Shown piece by piece: positions 10,614 to 22,259 of a DNA stretch of 64,000 nt. This DNA comes from Rhinopomastus cyanomelas. Taxonomy: Eukaryota > Chordata > Aves > Bucerotiformes > Rhinopomastidae. How positions within the stretch are numbered: the first letter of the stretch is position 1; each line of letters starts with the position of its first letter. The stretch covers positions 62,001 through 126,000 of the forward strand of contig VXBP01008211.1 in the NCBI GenBank assembly GCA_013400115.1, written 5' to 3'. Made by a program: the position numbers and the translations under genes. Under the pieces are notes generated by a model. That model did no database searches, had not been told where the DNA came from, and saw nothing but the letters and a program-made list of their open reading frames with translations.

Positions 10614-11869
10614 ACATCACAAACCCCAAATACCTAGTCTTTGTAAATGTGCCTCCACGGACAAGATCTTCTGTGTCAGCCTGTGACTGGCTACAGTAGA
10701 ACTACAGTAGTAAACCCCAAAAAGCTCTACACCTCATCGTGTACATGACACACTGGACCTATAAGACAGAAAGAAGACAGAGGCCTTGACAGGGATCCTC
10801 TTCGACACCCACTATTTATTTAGTCTGAGCATTTACTACCACACGGGGATTTCAAAAGCTCTCAATGTTGGTTAAATCTGCTGCCACTGAAGTTAATGGG
10901 GGACAGATTCACAGATGGTGTAAATCGGCTTAATCCTATCAAATCCAGCTTTGAGTGTTTTATCAGTAACTTTGCTGAGTGCAGATTAGGCCACTGTGGA
11001 GTCTTTTGAAAATCCCACGCCTTAATTCTTCTGCACACAGTAAATTTAAAGGCCGGTGATTAAAAAGACAGAGAAAACAAAATCTGAGGCAAAATGATGC
11101 TACTAGTTCCAAAGGAGTCCACTCTTCCCCTCAAGGAGCATGCCAGCCAAGGCCAGTAATCCCAGTTTTCAGGGCCACACAACCCGTACACATTACTCTT
11201 AAAAAGAACACGTCTGCAAAACCTCACTCTGGCTGTGGCAATCATTTTCAGCTTCAGCACTAGCCTAGAGTCCACCCAACAGATTTGTAGATGTCGTGGC
11301 TTTAGTACCATCTTACTTAGTGCTCAGTGCCTCTGATGGTACTCTGATGTTCTAGGGCCAAAACAGAAGAAAGAGAAGAAAGACAAGCAAAGAAAGAAGG
11401 AAAACACCGGGCATTTGACCAGCTGTGGAACCTCCTGTGCACGCAGATGACCAGGCAAAGCAGTCACTGACTGAAGGATCAGCTTTATGAGAAGGTTGAA
11501 GGCAACTCAAGCACCTCTGTTCTCCCCAGGGGCCCTGAAGCAATTGCAAGCAACTCGTAGCACTGCCTCTCTTGGGAAAAGCACTATGAGAACGTGAAGT
11601 GCTGGGAACCAGTATGTTTTCCTGCCTGATAGCTGGACACTGTCCTGCACACCTTTTCGACTCTTCTGTGCTGTTTTCTCCACGTGAGAGGCCTCTAAAC
11701 AACGTTCAAAAGTTATGCACAGGACTTGGAGTTGTCCATATTATGGAGAGAACATGGCTGGGAAATGGTTTCTGAGAGTTTTACACTCATTTAGCTCAAG
11801 ACTGTCAAAAAGCATCAACAGTAGAGCATCATGTCTCTGGCACAGAAGAACAAAGTACTTCTTCCCAGA
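10614..11869. other. Unique stretch with polypurine tract
   Basis: A purine-rich run of about 45 bases (GAAGAAAGAGAAGAAAGAC and similar) lies at 11363-11406. The 116-codon minus frame crossing it is low-complexity at its end and not convincing. No repeat or gene recognised. Confidence 0.5.
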
Positions 11870-11935
11870 AGCTGTGGCAGGGGGATTGGACTAGATGAAC
11901 CTTCGGGGTCCCTTCCAATCCCTAATGATTCTATA
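11870..11935 (+). mobile_element. CR1 young subfamily, tail variant ending GATTCTATAC
   Basis: GCTGTGGCAGGGGGATTGGA to TTCCAATCCCTAATGATTCT, ending ATAC instead of GTTCTGTGATTCTGTGA. The same variant end occurs at 61782 and, altered, at 43210. Confidence 0.85.
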
Positions 11936-12072
11936 CGAAATAACAAATTGGTCTTGTTATTCTTTGAGACTGGAGCAAGTTCTACAATCTGCTTCAGAAA
12001 TGGAATCAGATACCTAGAAGCACTGTGTCCCCTGTATCCCCTTATTGGTTTGGTCACACTACTGAAGGGTGC

Positions 12073-12277
12073 ACACAGAATCACAGAACATTAGGGACTG
12101 GAAGGGACCTCGAACGATCTTCTAATCCAGTCCCCACAGTACAGCAGGATCACCTAGACAAAGTCGCACAGGAACATGTCCAGGAGGGTTTAAACTCCAG
12201 AGAAGGAGACTCCACAACCCACCCTGGGCAGCCTGTTCCAGCGCTGTGTCACCCTCACTGGGAAGAAGTTCCTTATC
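12073..12277 (-). mobile_element. CR1 young subfamily, 3' end
   Basis: From CACAGAATCACAGAACATTA to GTGTCACCCTCACTGGGAAG. It covers the 3' UTR and the last 40 or so codons of ORF2. A small deletion in GGTTTAAACTCCAGAG removes part of the usual TTTTAAACATCTCCAG. Confidence 0.9.
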
Positions 12278-12641
12278 ACAAATGCTTCCCACAGAAGTCT
12301 AGAAGACACAAAGCAGTCTGACTGAGGTTGTCCTACTGCAATACTCACACCCTCACTGTCACCAGTTAGTTATTTCATTATTACCTTATACTCCCTCTGG
12401 CTGTTTTTTCTCTGCTTGTATCACAGACCTACCTGCACTACCTACGGTAGGTCCCACACAGCACCTATGGCAAAGTTTCTTCTCCTGTTTTCATTCTCAG
12501 TTTAGCAACTGAAGTGATGAAAGTGCAGCAATGATTTACTGCACCGTCAATGAACGATAGAGGGGCATGTGCCCCTCCCAAAAGCAAGAATCATCTTTAA
12601 CACCCACACTGAAAACACATTCTCTAACCTTGCAGCAAGGT
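12278..12641. other. Unique non-coding stretch
   Basis: Nothing recognised in this 360-base interval between two CR1 copies. Confidence 0.5.
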
Positions 12642-12768
12642 GAGATGTTTAAAAGCCACGTGGACGTGTTCCTATGAGGCTTGATCTACGTGGTCCTGCT
12701 CTGGCAGGGGGATTGGACTGGATGATCTTATGAGGTCCCTTCCAATCCCTGACGTTCTGTGACTGTGA
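12642..12768 (+). mobile_element. CR1 young subfamily, 3' end, ORF2 stop altered
   Basis: GATGTTTAAAAGCCACGTGG to TTCCAATCCCTGACGTTCTG. The usual GTCTAGG is ATCTACG here, so the ancestral TAG is TAC. Confidence 0.88.
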
Positions 12769-13922
12769 ACACTTCTGAAACTTCTCACACAAAGAAGTCA
12801 CACACAACTAGAGCTCCTGGCAGGAGTGTTTGCTCTTCATTTCCGAGGGTACCCGAATTTCAGCAAACAACAGACCACCTGAAGCAGTGATTTTGGATCT
12901 CGTGCTCTGCAGCACCACAACCAGCGTCGCTCAGCTCTTCCCTTCCTTTGCATTACAGGGAAGTAACGAAGAGGGACAGATCAAGCTACAACGGAATCAG
13001 ACAAGATGCACCTCTTGAGACCTACACGTGTTCCAAAGCTGCTTACAAAAGGTGGATTTCAGAAGATTGTTGAAGGTTGCTCTCCAAAGGAGAATATAAG
13101 TGCAATAAACTCCGCTCTAGTGTTCACAGGGATTTACATACAAAATCCAGAACAGAAATTAAAAGGAGTAAAAAAAAAAAATCCCTCTCAGGCGTTAAAT
13201 CTTTAATCCTTGATTATTTGTCCAGCAAGGTGACAGATGGCAAATCTACTGCTATTATTAAAGCTCTTCCTCTGCATTGGCATCTGTTTTCCCTGGGGTG
13301 AGCGGAACGAGGGAGTTTGCCTGCCTCACCGAATCAGCCGAGTGTAGACGTGACTCCTCTCGGTGTACTGATGCTGCACAGAGCACATAGCCTCACACCG
13401 CCTTCCAGCATCACGCCTACTAGTCAGCTATCAGATTGCCACGAGGCACTCCTCCAGAATCTAAACAGATATTAATTTACACCTATCTGTGTATTTCTAG
13501 GACATGAATTGCTGACACAAACAGGCATCAAATCCTGCCAGTCTCAGAAAACTGCAGCTGTAGTCATGGAAACGCGATCCAGGCATCAATTTGAATTTGG
13601 AATTCCAAACGAATGATCATTAGAAGGCTGTTACTGCTGACAAACTCTTTGATACAGCTGTGTGTTCCTGCGAGCATATCTAATCCCCCACCACGCAGAC
13701 CTAGCCCAACTCCTAGACAATAACAAAGCCACGAGGAGATCTGCATTTACAGATGGGCAGTCTGGGGTGGGAGCAAGGGGCTGCCCACACATTCAGCATC
13801 AACGACAGAGTCACTGTTCATTCAAGAGAGTGTTCCCACACACGCTCACAGTTACCTGTAAGGGGCAAAAAAGTCTACGATCCCACCTAAAAAACCCAAA
13901 AGAATGTTTTCATGTAAATTCA
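12769..13922. other. Unique non-coding stretch
   Basis: About 1.15 kb without repeats except a run of about 12 A residues near 13168-13180. Short frames at 12830, 13006 and 13077 match nothing I recognise. Confidence 0.5.
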
Positions 13923-14066
13923 AAGAATCAGAGAACATTAGGGATTGGAAGGGGCCTCAAAAGATCATCCAGTCCAATCCCCCTGCCACAGCAGGGCCAC
14001 CTAGACCGAGTCGCCCAGGCACATATCCAGGCAGGTTTTAAACATCTCCAGAGAAGGAGACCCCAT
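13923..14066 (-). mobile_element. CR1 young subfamily, 3' end
   Basis: AGAATCAGAGAACATTAGGG to CATCTCCAGAGAAGGAGACC. The copy is close to consensus, with CTAGACCGAG around the stop codon. Confidence 0.9.
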
Positions 14067-14301
14067 TACTAAACAGTATTTAGAACAAATGTAGTATAAT
14101 TTGAAGGAAAGAACATAAAAGGGTTTTAAAGAAGACAGAAGCCTTAACTGCTCAAATTCTAAACCGGGTTGTAGTCTCTCTGTCCAGAACAACAGAAAAC
14201 AGAACTGTCCCATGTCCTTGCCAGACACCACTTAGAGTTGGAACGTGTTTACTATGAGGAAAAGCTCAGCAAGCTCCCTTGTCCTTGGGTATGTCCATGG
14301 C

Positions 14302-14401
14302 CACCCTGGCCATGTTCCTGTGCAACCCAGGTCTCGGTGAACCTGCCGTGGTGGACTGGATGATCTTCCGAGGTCCCTTCCAATCCCTCATTCCTGTGAC
14401 T
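14302..14401 (+). mobile_element. CR1 young subfamily, diverged 3' tail with deletion
   Basis: CCATGTTCCTGTGCAACCCA, then CCTGCCGTGGTGGACTGGAT and GGTCCCTTCCAATCCCTCAT. The GCAGGGGGATT block is reduced and the tail is CCTGTGACT. Confidence 0.82.
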
Positions 14402-14518
14402 TTAACGGAAGTGTTTTCACTTACTAAACACGGAGTGTTAGACTAAAATTGTAAACCGAAAGCCGGTAAGTTTAGAGCCCGTGATGACTATTAAATGCAT
14501 GTGGTTATACATTTGTGC

Positions 14519-14674
14519 ACCATCTAGTCCAATCCCCTTGCCACAGCAGGATCAGCTAGATCAAGTCACACATGAACGTGCTTTAAACATCTCCTGAGAC
14601 AAATACTCCACAACCCCCCTGGGCAGCCCCTTGCAGCGCTCCGTCAGCCTCACCGTGAAGAAGTTCCTCTGAGA
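14519..14674 (-). mobile_element. CR1 young subfamily, copy missing its 3'-terminal 45 bases
   Basis: It starts abruptly at CATCTAGTCCAATCCCCTTG, without CAGAACATTAGGG or the octamer tail. It then runs through CACAGCAGGATCAGCTAGAT and GTGAAGAAGTTCCTCTGAGA. CR1 insertions normally keep their 3' end, so this needs a later deletion or an unusual insertion. Two other copies (15953, 29958) start at the same place. Confidence 0.85.
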
Positions 14675-15660
14675 AATATTTCTGGCAGTCAGGGTTTCTG
14701 AGCTGCTTCATCATGGACAACTTGCTTTGTCCAGCCGCCTCGAATATTAAGCAGGTTGATTTATTTGGAATGAGTCTGTTGGCCTTTTGACTACAGAAAG
14801 AAACCCTATTAAACAGGATGACTGAAGCACGTACCGTAATTTTTCCAGCAACAAAACAAAAGGTCAAAGGCTGAGCTTGGAATTGACAGGTTAGCTGTGC
14901 TGTAAATCAATAGTAGCCTTTGCTGACCGCAGTGACTGCTTTATGGATAAAGGTCAAATCATTTAAGAAGGTTCAAAGAATAGTAATGAAACCCTGTGCT
15001 GAAATCCTTCCGGTTTTCTTCCCCCTCAAAACACACTTCTCCTGGATTAGCTCCTTCACCGAACAGAACGGCGGAACGATGAACTATAAACCGTTCAGCC
15101 ACCAGGAATCATCAGCCATAAACTCCAAAAGTTCCCTGGGCACCAGAAATTAAGACAACGATGCCTTCCCCGCTGGCCTGGAGGTGCAAAGCGCCGCTTC
15201 ATTTGGAATTCGGCACGAGAGCACTAATTGGGTCAACAGCCAGCGAGTGAAAGTCAGCAGCGACAGTCTGCCACTCAAGCGTGCTTCTGCTATCTGCTCA
15301 GGGAGGGATTTTATGCATCTGCAAGGAGCCACCAGCAACCCAATGCAGCTGCAATGACACGGAAAGCGATGGCGGGACCAAAGCCTGGCTGAACCTGGGA
15401 GGAAGGACGTGCGCGCGCGCATCGTCTCGCTGCTGCCTCTTCTGCTACCCAGCTAACGCTGTCCATGGCACTGCCTCCCTCATCACAGAGGTCTGAGCCA
15501 GGTCACACAGGAGGAACTTCAGGGTGAGGTTAGAAGATGGCATTTGTTTTGAAAACGGATGGGTCTGGATGGTTCCAGAGTATCTCTGACTGTATTTAAA
15601 GCCATGTGTATAGGATTATGTTTATAAAACCTATGTATTTGTAAAACACATAGGGGTCAT
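14675..15660. other. Unique stretch with CpG-rich patch and adaptor-like 14-mer
   Basis: Between 15159 and 15429 I count 19 CpG in about 271 bases, including a GCGCGCGCGC run at 15411-15420. The cloning-adaptor string GAATTCGGCACGAG lies at 15206-15219. Overlapping frames here (for example 15281-15496 plus, 15150-15422 minus) have no recognised domain. Confidence 0.55.
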
Positions 15661-15952
15661 GGAATCACAGAATCATCAGGGACTGGAAGGGGCCTCGAAA
15701 GATCATCCAGTCCAATCCCGCTGCCAGAGTAGGACCACCTAGACCAAGTCACACAGCAACACATTCAGGCCAGTCTGAAGCATCTCTAGTGAAGGAGACT
15801 CCACAACCACCCTGAGCAGCCTGTTCCAGTGCTCCATCACCCTCACTGTGAAGAAGTTCCTTTTCAGATTGATGTGGAACCTTGTATGTTCCAGCTTACA
15901 AGCGTTGCCCCTCGTTCTATCTCTAGATGACACCGAGAAGAGCCCAGCTCCA
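15661..15952 (-). mobile_element. CR1 young subfamily, ORF2 C-terminus plus 3' UTR
   Basis: From GGAATCACAGAATCATCAGG to GAAGAGCCCAGCTCCAT. The minus frame at 15739-15933 reads SSRDRTRGNACKLEHTRFHI, NFFTVRVMEHWNRL and FLCDLV at its end, where 15739 marks the intact DLV-stop. It abuts the next fragment without spacer. Confidence 0.9.
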
Positions 15953-15998
15953 TACGATCTAGTCCAATCCCCCCACCACAGCAGGATCCTCTAGATTG
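15953..15998 (-). mobile_element. CR1 young subfamily, 46-base tail-less fragment
   Basis: GATCTAGTCCAATCCCCCCA to AGGATCCTCTAGATTG. Both the octamer tail and GAACATTAGGG are absent. It lies directly against the 5' end of the preceding copy. Confidence 0.78.
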
Positions 15999-17716
15999 TC
16001 CTTCATGACACAGAAACAGGTTCACTGTCTGCACTGAGAAGACAGATCTAATGCACCAGACACCGTTTGGAACACATGCATCTTACTTTGAGATAAACTG
16101 CTGCAAACAGTTAGATAGAATTAACCACAAACATTTAATTCTATAACCTTCAGTCGCTCATCGCTGGTTCCTCCATCAGCACTAATTCTCTAACAGTGTT
16201 GACTTTGTGACTGCTTCCAGAAAAGCAGGGCCTTGTCCGATTAATTTTCCTGATCTATTGGAAGTTTTGCTAGCTGGAACAATTCTCTTGCTACCGACTT
16301 AGCATTCAGATTAGTTACCACTTAGCTTCTTTCCTACTGACACATTCCTATTAGTGAGGCTGTAAGCCACTTTGTCACTACTCTGCAGGGGAGAGAGGCT
16401 TTCTCTGGCATTTTGTCAGCTTAGTAATCACAGATTTGGGATTCTGAAGAGACAAACACTTTTCTCTCCGTTTTGATGAAGGTCAGCAGCAGGAATTTGT
16501 CCCTTCCTGGAAAACTCCTGCACTACTACTATTTTACACTCCACTGGAGTCAGTCAAGAGAGGTTAAAAAGCCTGAGGTTCTCGCCGAGGTCAGAACCAT
16601 CAAGAAGTGAGTAAGCTCTGTGTAAAGTGCACGGGGTCTCAAAAGCTCTCCTCCCACTGCTTTGCTATTGTTTAATGAATTTCTGCCTGTCCTGTCAAAG
16701 TAACTGAGCCATCTTTGTGTGTCTTTCAGGAAAGCTTTGGTCTTTCACAGCAAAACTTTGTCTGAAAAGTAATTCTGCCAGCAACCTGCTTCAATGGTCA
16801 AACCCTCACAGGCAACTACAAAAGACTTAAACAAAACCTCTTAATCTCAGTCTTTATGCGCCATGTGCCCTGCTGGAATCACTGCATCTCCCCCCTCATT
16901 TTAAAAACAGCAGCACAATTCCTAACCTGGAGGTAGGGTGGGTCTGTCAGTTCACAACAGGCATCCTACATAGGATACCTTCACATGGGAACAGTCACTT
17001 AAAACAGACACGATTTTAAAAAGAAAAGGGGAAAAGTCTTCCTGTGGTTTCCCAAAGGCATTCCAGCGAGGTTACTGATGCTGCTTTGAAATTGGGTTGA
17101 GTTATGGGAAGGCCACAGCCCAAGCCCAGCAGCTGAGACAGCAACAGAGATGAAAGTTTTCAGCTTCCAGACTCAAGGGGGAACACAGCTGCTACAGCTG
17201 GTCCTCTCAGATCCCAACACTTACTAAAGCGATAATGTTTTACGTCTCGGGTTGAAGAATGCATTAGGGAAAGAGGGCCTGCAATAGAATGAGAAGCATC
17301 CAAAATCATTAATCAAACACTAAGGCTCTTAGCTCTGCAAACTGTAGAGAAACTGGGTTCTGTTACACAGCAGATCCCCTCCTCTGCATGGAACGGCCTC
17401 TGGAGTCCCTGGGGACTTTCTGTGAATGACACCCCTGTGTTGATGGTAACCCCACAAATCATTCCTACTGTCAATAGCAGTCAATACTAGATTTACATTT
17501 AATAATTCCATACATATGGAATAATTATTGACATACACTAGGGGCAGAAACAGATCAATACCATTAATTTTTCTCACTGAGGACAACCTACACTGCTGAA
17601 CGTCTAATAATATTAATGATGTTGATGAAGCCAGTTCAGTTCAGGGTTTTAAACACGAACAGCACAACTCTGAGAGTGTGCCTTCTGCAGTGCTGTGCTC
17701 CTGGTCAGCATCCTGG
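15999..17716. other. Unique stretch, part possibly conserved non-coding
   Basis: About 1.7 kb with no CR1. The part at about 16150-16450 is AT-balanced, with repeated TTAGT/CTAAT and CTTAGC motifs and no low complexity, the look of an enhancer-like element. This is an impression only. A polypyrimidine-AG (TGTCTTTCAG) at 16719-16729 resembles a splice acceptor, but no exon follows that I recognise. Confidence 0.35.
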
Positions 17717-18066
17717 TGTTGGCTGGGACAGGGCTCGTTTCCTTCACAGCAGCTGGTACGGAGCGATGCTCTGGATTCGTGCCCAGAACGCTGCTGCTAA
17801 CACTGGGATGTTGCAGCTATTGCTGAGCAGTGCTTGCACAGAGTCAAGGACTTTGCTGCTTCCCACCCTGACTCACCACAGCAAGCTGGCTGGGGGTGCA
17901 GCAAGAGTTTGGGAAGAAGACACAGCTGGCCCCCAGCTGACCAGAGCAACACACCCCACCATGAAATGCCACACTCAGTAATCAAAGCTCAGGGAGCAAG
18001 GAGAATGGGAGGGGTTGAGGATATTGGGAGTGATGGCATCAGCCTTCTGAGAATCCATTAAGTATG
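17717..18066 (+). mobile_element. Probable avian endogenous retrovirus LTR (solo, degraded)
   Basis: The order TGTTGGCTGGGACAGG, TTCCTTCACAGCAGCTGGTA, GCTGAGCAGTGCTTGCACAG, AGTCAAGGAC and GGCTGGGGGTGCAGCAAGAG resembles, from memory, a widespread avian ERV LTR (ERVL/ERVK-like). It begins with TG, and no gag, pol or env coding sequence lies next to it, so it is best read as a solo LTR remnant. Its 3' boundary is unclear because a CR1 copy begins at 18067. Frames of 121 and 75 codons on the plus strand here are by-products. A repeat-library comparison would settle the family. Confidence 0.6.
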
Positions 18067-18377
18067 ATCACAGAAACACAGAATCACACAACATTACAGA
18101 TTGGAAGGGACCTGGAAAGATCATCCAGTCCAATCCCCCGACACAGCAGGACCATCTAGACCAAGTTGCACAGGAACATATTGAGGTGGGTTTTGAACAT
18201 CTCCAGAGAAGAAGACTCCACAACCCCCCTGGCAGCCCATTCTAGGGCTCTGTCATCCTCACTGTGAAGAGGTTCCTGCTCAGACTGATGTGGAACCTGC
18301 TATGTTCCAGCTCACACCCACTGCCCCTCGTCCTACCATGAGATGACACTGAGCAGAGACTGGCTTCATCCTCCTGT
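18067..18377 (-). mobile_element. CR1 young subfamily, ORF2 C-terminus plus 3' UTR
   Basis: The octamer end is expanded and degenerate (ATCACAGAAACACAGAATCA), then ACATTACAGATTGGAAGG. It runs to CTGGCTTCATCCTCCTG. It abuts the 3' side of the LTR remnant and may have truncated it. Confidence 0.9.
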
Positions 18378-20533
18378 TGTTAGCCAAAGCTAACAACATT
18401 TTCCTGTATCTTAAATTACACAGTTAGTCTGAAAGGCTTTGTATTCTTTTGAGTAATTTAATCACTGGTTGTGATAAAGGAGCTCCCTCGAGACTGTATT
18501 CATAAAGCCTCTCACTTTCACAACAGCATCAATGCTCACAGCAAATAACCACTTGTAGCTCGATTAAGTGAGAGCCAAACCACACAGGCAGCTGGAAATC
18601 AGGATGACCCAAAAGCTGCAAGTCAGCATCCCTGAAAGAGACACATTTACAGAGCCAACAGTGCAGAACTATCACCTGATAATACCTCTGTTAATTGTGG
18701 TATGATCGCTGTTGGTTTATGTCACAGGATGGATAATGGAATTTTAAATCATCCAGATTCTCTGCTCACGAGAACTAATTAAAACAGGAAGCAAAAGGAA
18801 AGTCCTTCTCCACAGTGAAACTCATTTAGGAGCCACTGCTGCTATGTCACAAAGAAGCCATGCAGATTTAATTACACACCCTACACACCAGTCCTAAGTT
18901 ATGGTGTGATCTAAAATCCCGATGACATCTGTCTTGTCTGAAAGGAATCCAGTTGTGGTTTCTCCCCATGAAGCAGATTTACAATAAACTGAAAGCAACC
19001 TTCTTACTTCTCTTTTCTGTTACTACGCTGTGTACTTCACGAACAAAAAGGAGTAAGGGTTCTGCCTGCAAAAGGGTTTCACCTTTTATTGTGGATGCTC
19101 AAGAAATTCACCTTGGAGAAAGCAGTGATAAATAATTACTACCTACTTTAGAAAGCAGGTGCAGATGCTTGAATCCTGTGTTTCTGCAGCGTGAGGAGGG
19201 ATTAATTTTAATGTAGCTGTGTTTAATCAGACTATATTTGGAGAAAGCATCTCACATAAATGGCTTCCAGGGCTTTCAGAAACATCCTCCAGGTAGGGGG
19301 GGGAAAAAAAAGCACAGCCTTCCTGAGAAATGTAGATGTAGCAGGTGAATATTAGTTCATTTACAGTAGGATAATGGATCTAGATAAAGTTGTCCTGTCA
19401 CTGCAAGGGTCTGTTGAATGAGGTGACCTTTGGAGGGCCCTTCCAACGCTACTGCTGAGTCAAACGCCTGCAAATAAACCCAGGCATTCAAAAAGGCAGG
19501 AAACACCATCATTTGTGGAGAAACACGACCTAAAATCTGGTGTCATTGTGGGCAACCATGACTTGAAAACCAGCAGAAAAAAAGCCACGGTCTGGCAGAC
19601 AGAAGAGAAGAGCAGGCACAAAACTTTGTCGTCATTATTTCTCAAAGAGCTTTGCCATGGGAAAACAGCTCAAAGCTCCTTCTCATCTCACCCTCAGTGT
19701 CAAAAGATAAACACCAGCTACAACCAAATCTGCAAAGCCTCAACACGGCTTCGACGCCAAATGCTAGATGCCAAACCTAACAGCTGGTACCACAAGGCTA
19801 CTGAGCTTTGCATAAGGTTACGACCTCCAGCCTTTGGTCTACAATGTTTTGAGGTAGTCCCTATAAAATTACAGCTTCTCTTCAGACCAAGCAGACTGTT
19901 CTACAAATCATCTCACTTTTTTCATAAGAGAATTCATTAAAATGACTCTGCAATAAACTGACACAGACTTTAATAAACTAAAGAAGAACTTGAAGTCAAC
20001 ACTAAAGGTGGTACAGGTATTGACTTCAGTGTATGTTGTGCTTGTGTTCAAACAAAACCTTGCCAACCCCAGGAGAAAACAAAGCCAAGGGAATGGGAGA
20101 AGCCAGTGTTAGTGGTTAACAGCTGGTGTCTGTAACCACCCAAAACTCCAACACTAAACAGGCCCGTTGCTTGCACAACTAAGCACTTCCCGGATCACAG
20201 ATTAGCTCCCAACTGTTCTGCATTACACACAGCACGAGTGTAAAGCCTGCGCTCACGGTTCAAACGGCCTCTCCGCAAACCAGCGAAAGATTTCAATTTG
20301 GTGAGAGAAGCTGGCAAATGAAACACCGCTGCTGGAAGGCAGTTAAACATCAGTGTTTTCTACCAATTTGCAGCCACCCCCGAAGCCATTCTGGATTAGA
20401 CCTACACAACTTTATATTTAAGGTAAGTGGTTTAGTATGTTTTAAGGAAGGTTGGAAAGATCATTTACCAAACAGTTTTCCACTCAACTAACTTGGCTGA
20501 TTTGGTCGTTTCCAATTAAGTCACATTCATTAG
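18378..20533. other. Long unique stretch
   Basis: About 2.15 kb. A weak older-CR1-like scrap (GGTGACCTTTGGAGGGCCCT, CCAACGCTAC) lies at about 19407-19453 plus. A G8/A8 run lies at 19296-19311. A 141-codon frame at 19515-19940, the longest non-repeat frame in the window, has no domain I recognise and no coding context. Confidence 0.45.
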
Positions 20534-20694
20534 AACAGGCTGCCCAGAGGGGTTGTGGAGTCTCCTTCTCTGGAGATGTTCAAGACCCGCCTGGATGTGT
20601 TCCTGTGCGACTTGGTCTGGGTGATCCTGCTGTGGCAGGGGGATTGGGCTGGATGATCTTTCGAGGCCCCTTCCAAACCGTTCTGTACTGTGAT
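20534..20694 (+). mobile_element. CR1 young subfamily, 3' end, ORF2 stop altered to TGG
   Basis: CAGGCTGCCCAGAGGGGTTG to GAGGCCCCTTCCAAACCGTT. The stop region reads GACTTGGTCTGGGTGATCC, so TAG is TGG. CCAATCCCTAATG is shortened to CCAAACCG. Confidence 0.89.
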
Positions 20695-22259
20695 ACCGCG
20701 ATGTTTTCAAAGGAAATGAATTCTGAAGCTATCTATCGGTGCTCAAAAATTCATCAGCACGAATGGCAATGCTACGCCTCAGGTTCCTGACTTCGAACCT
20801 GGAAAATGCAAATACTGCAACTCACAGCTCATTTTACTAGTCTCCTTTCAACAGTCCCCTGACAGTGACGGCAATTACTCTACGAAAGCCTGCAAATGAG
20901 CATTTTTTATTTGCTCATTTGTGGCCAGAAGTTTATAGTTGTCTAAAAAACCTGCATACTTCCACTCAGCATAATGACAAACCCACCATTAATATCAATC
21001 AACAATGAATTTTAATCACCCAGACCTCCATTTGTTTCACAACTTGCCTGCAATTTTGAAAGCATTTAGCACTGCCATCCTTTGCAGGTATTTTTAGAAC
21101 CGTCGCCTATGCACTCGAAACACGTTCCACTGCTGCTTTTTAATTCACTGAGGAAGAAGCCACAATTTGTATTTTAAGTTTATAATGTATATACTTAAAA
21201 CTCTGAAATAGAGTTAACTTATAATGGAATGCATTTCAGTTTTTTAAAGCAAGCTAAAGTAAATTCAGTAAAGCCTTTCAAGTGGTTTCTTTGGTTTAAA
21301 ATGTTTAGGTCTACTACTACTTCCCTTGGCTTCAGACAGTGAGGATACAGACATGGAGATGATGGCTTCTTTTGGCTGCACACAGACACTATGATCAAGA
21401 GGTGCATGTGGATTCTGGAATGGGCACACAGCTTCCAAACTCAAACAAGAAAAGCAGCTAAAGGTCTGATGGTTGGACTCGATGAACTCAGTTGAGTACT
21501 CGCTCCCCAGGCAAGACTGCAGGTTCAAAATAGCTAAAGGCCGGTTATCCCACTTTTAAAAGGGTCTAGTTACTCTTAGATCAGTGATTTTTACACTGAC
21601 TACCCAAACTCAGATCATCAGACAGGCACCGAAACCTCAGGACTAACTCCATGACCACCTAGAGGACTCCTCCTCCATCCAGGAACCGGTGCTGCAATAT
21701 TTACATTTGCTGAGGTGATGAAAGAGCCGCGCGGGATGATGGAGCCTATGACTGTGGAATTGAGACTGTGATTTAGGGGATTTTGCATGAACAAAGCACT
21801 CTGAAATCAGCGCCTGCCACACGGATCACTGGTGATTCAGAAAATATTTCAGTGGGAAAGATACACAAACAGGCTCTTGTTAGCATTTTGGCAACGGATC
21901 ATCGCAGGTTTATCCTGCCAGACGTGCAGAAGCTGAACTGGCATAACATCACGCTACACGCTGTGTATCCCGCACGTATCTTTCAGCTGCGAGTGCTCTG
22001 CTGTAACAAATGGCATCTGAGAACCCATAAATATCAGTAAACAGTTCCAGCCTACTAATAGCTTGTCTCTCTCTTTAACTTGGCATTTCATACAAGCAAC
22101 ATCAGGCCGCTCCTGCTGTTCTGAGAAGAGAGTCTTCTTTGGAAAAGACAGGAAGAAAGAAGACAAAAGGACAACACAAAGCAAAGTGAGAAGGATGCTC
22201 GACTTGCTTATTCTAAACCCACTGAACGGAGGCAGGATTCAACTCCTGTGCAATAGAGC
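20695..22259. other. Unique stretch, AT-rich first half
   Basis: The interval 20870-21130 is AT-rich and structured like a conserved non-coding element (AATATCAATCAACAATGAA, TTTTAATCACCC), without proof. A remnant of an older CR1 tail (TGATGGTTGGACTCGATGAA) lies at about 21466-21487. Nothing else recognised. Confidence 0.4.

Noticed and set aside
16719..16760. Possible splice acceptor TGTCTTTCAG
   Set aside because: No exon-like open segment with a matching donor or recognisable protein follows. Such motifs are frequent by chance.
17616..17981. 121-codon plus-strand frame
   Set aside because: It lies mostly within the ERV LTR remnant, which is not protein-coding.
19515..19940. 141-codon plus-strand frame in non-repeat DNA
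   Set aside because: No recognisable domain, no splice or promoter context, and basic low-information composition. A frame of this length is plausible by chance in 64 kb on six frames.
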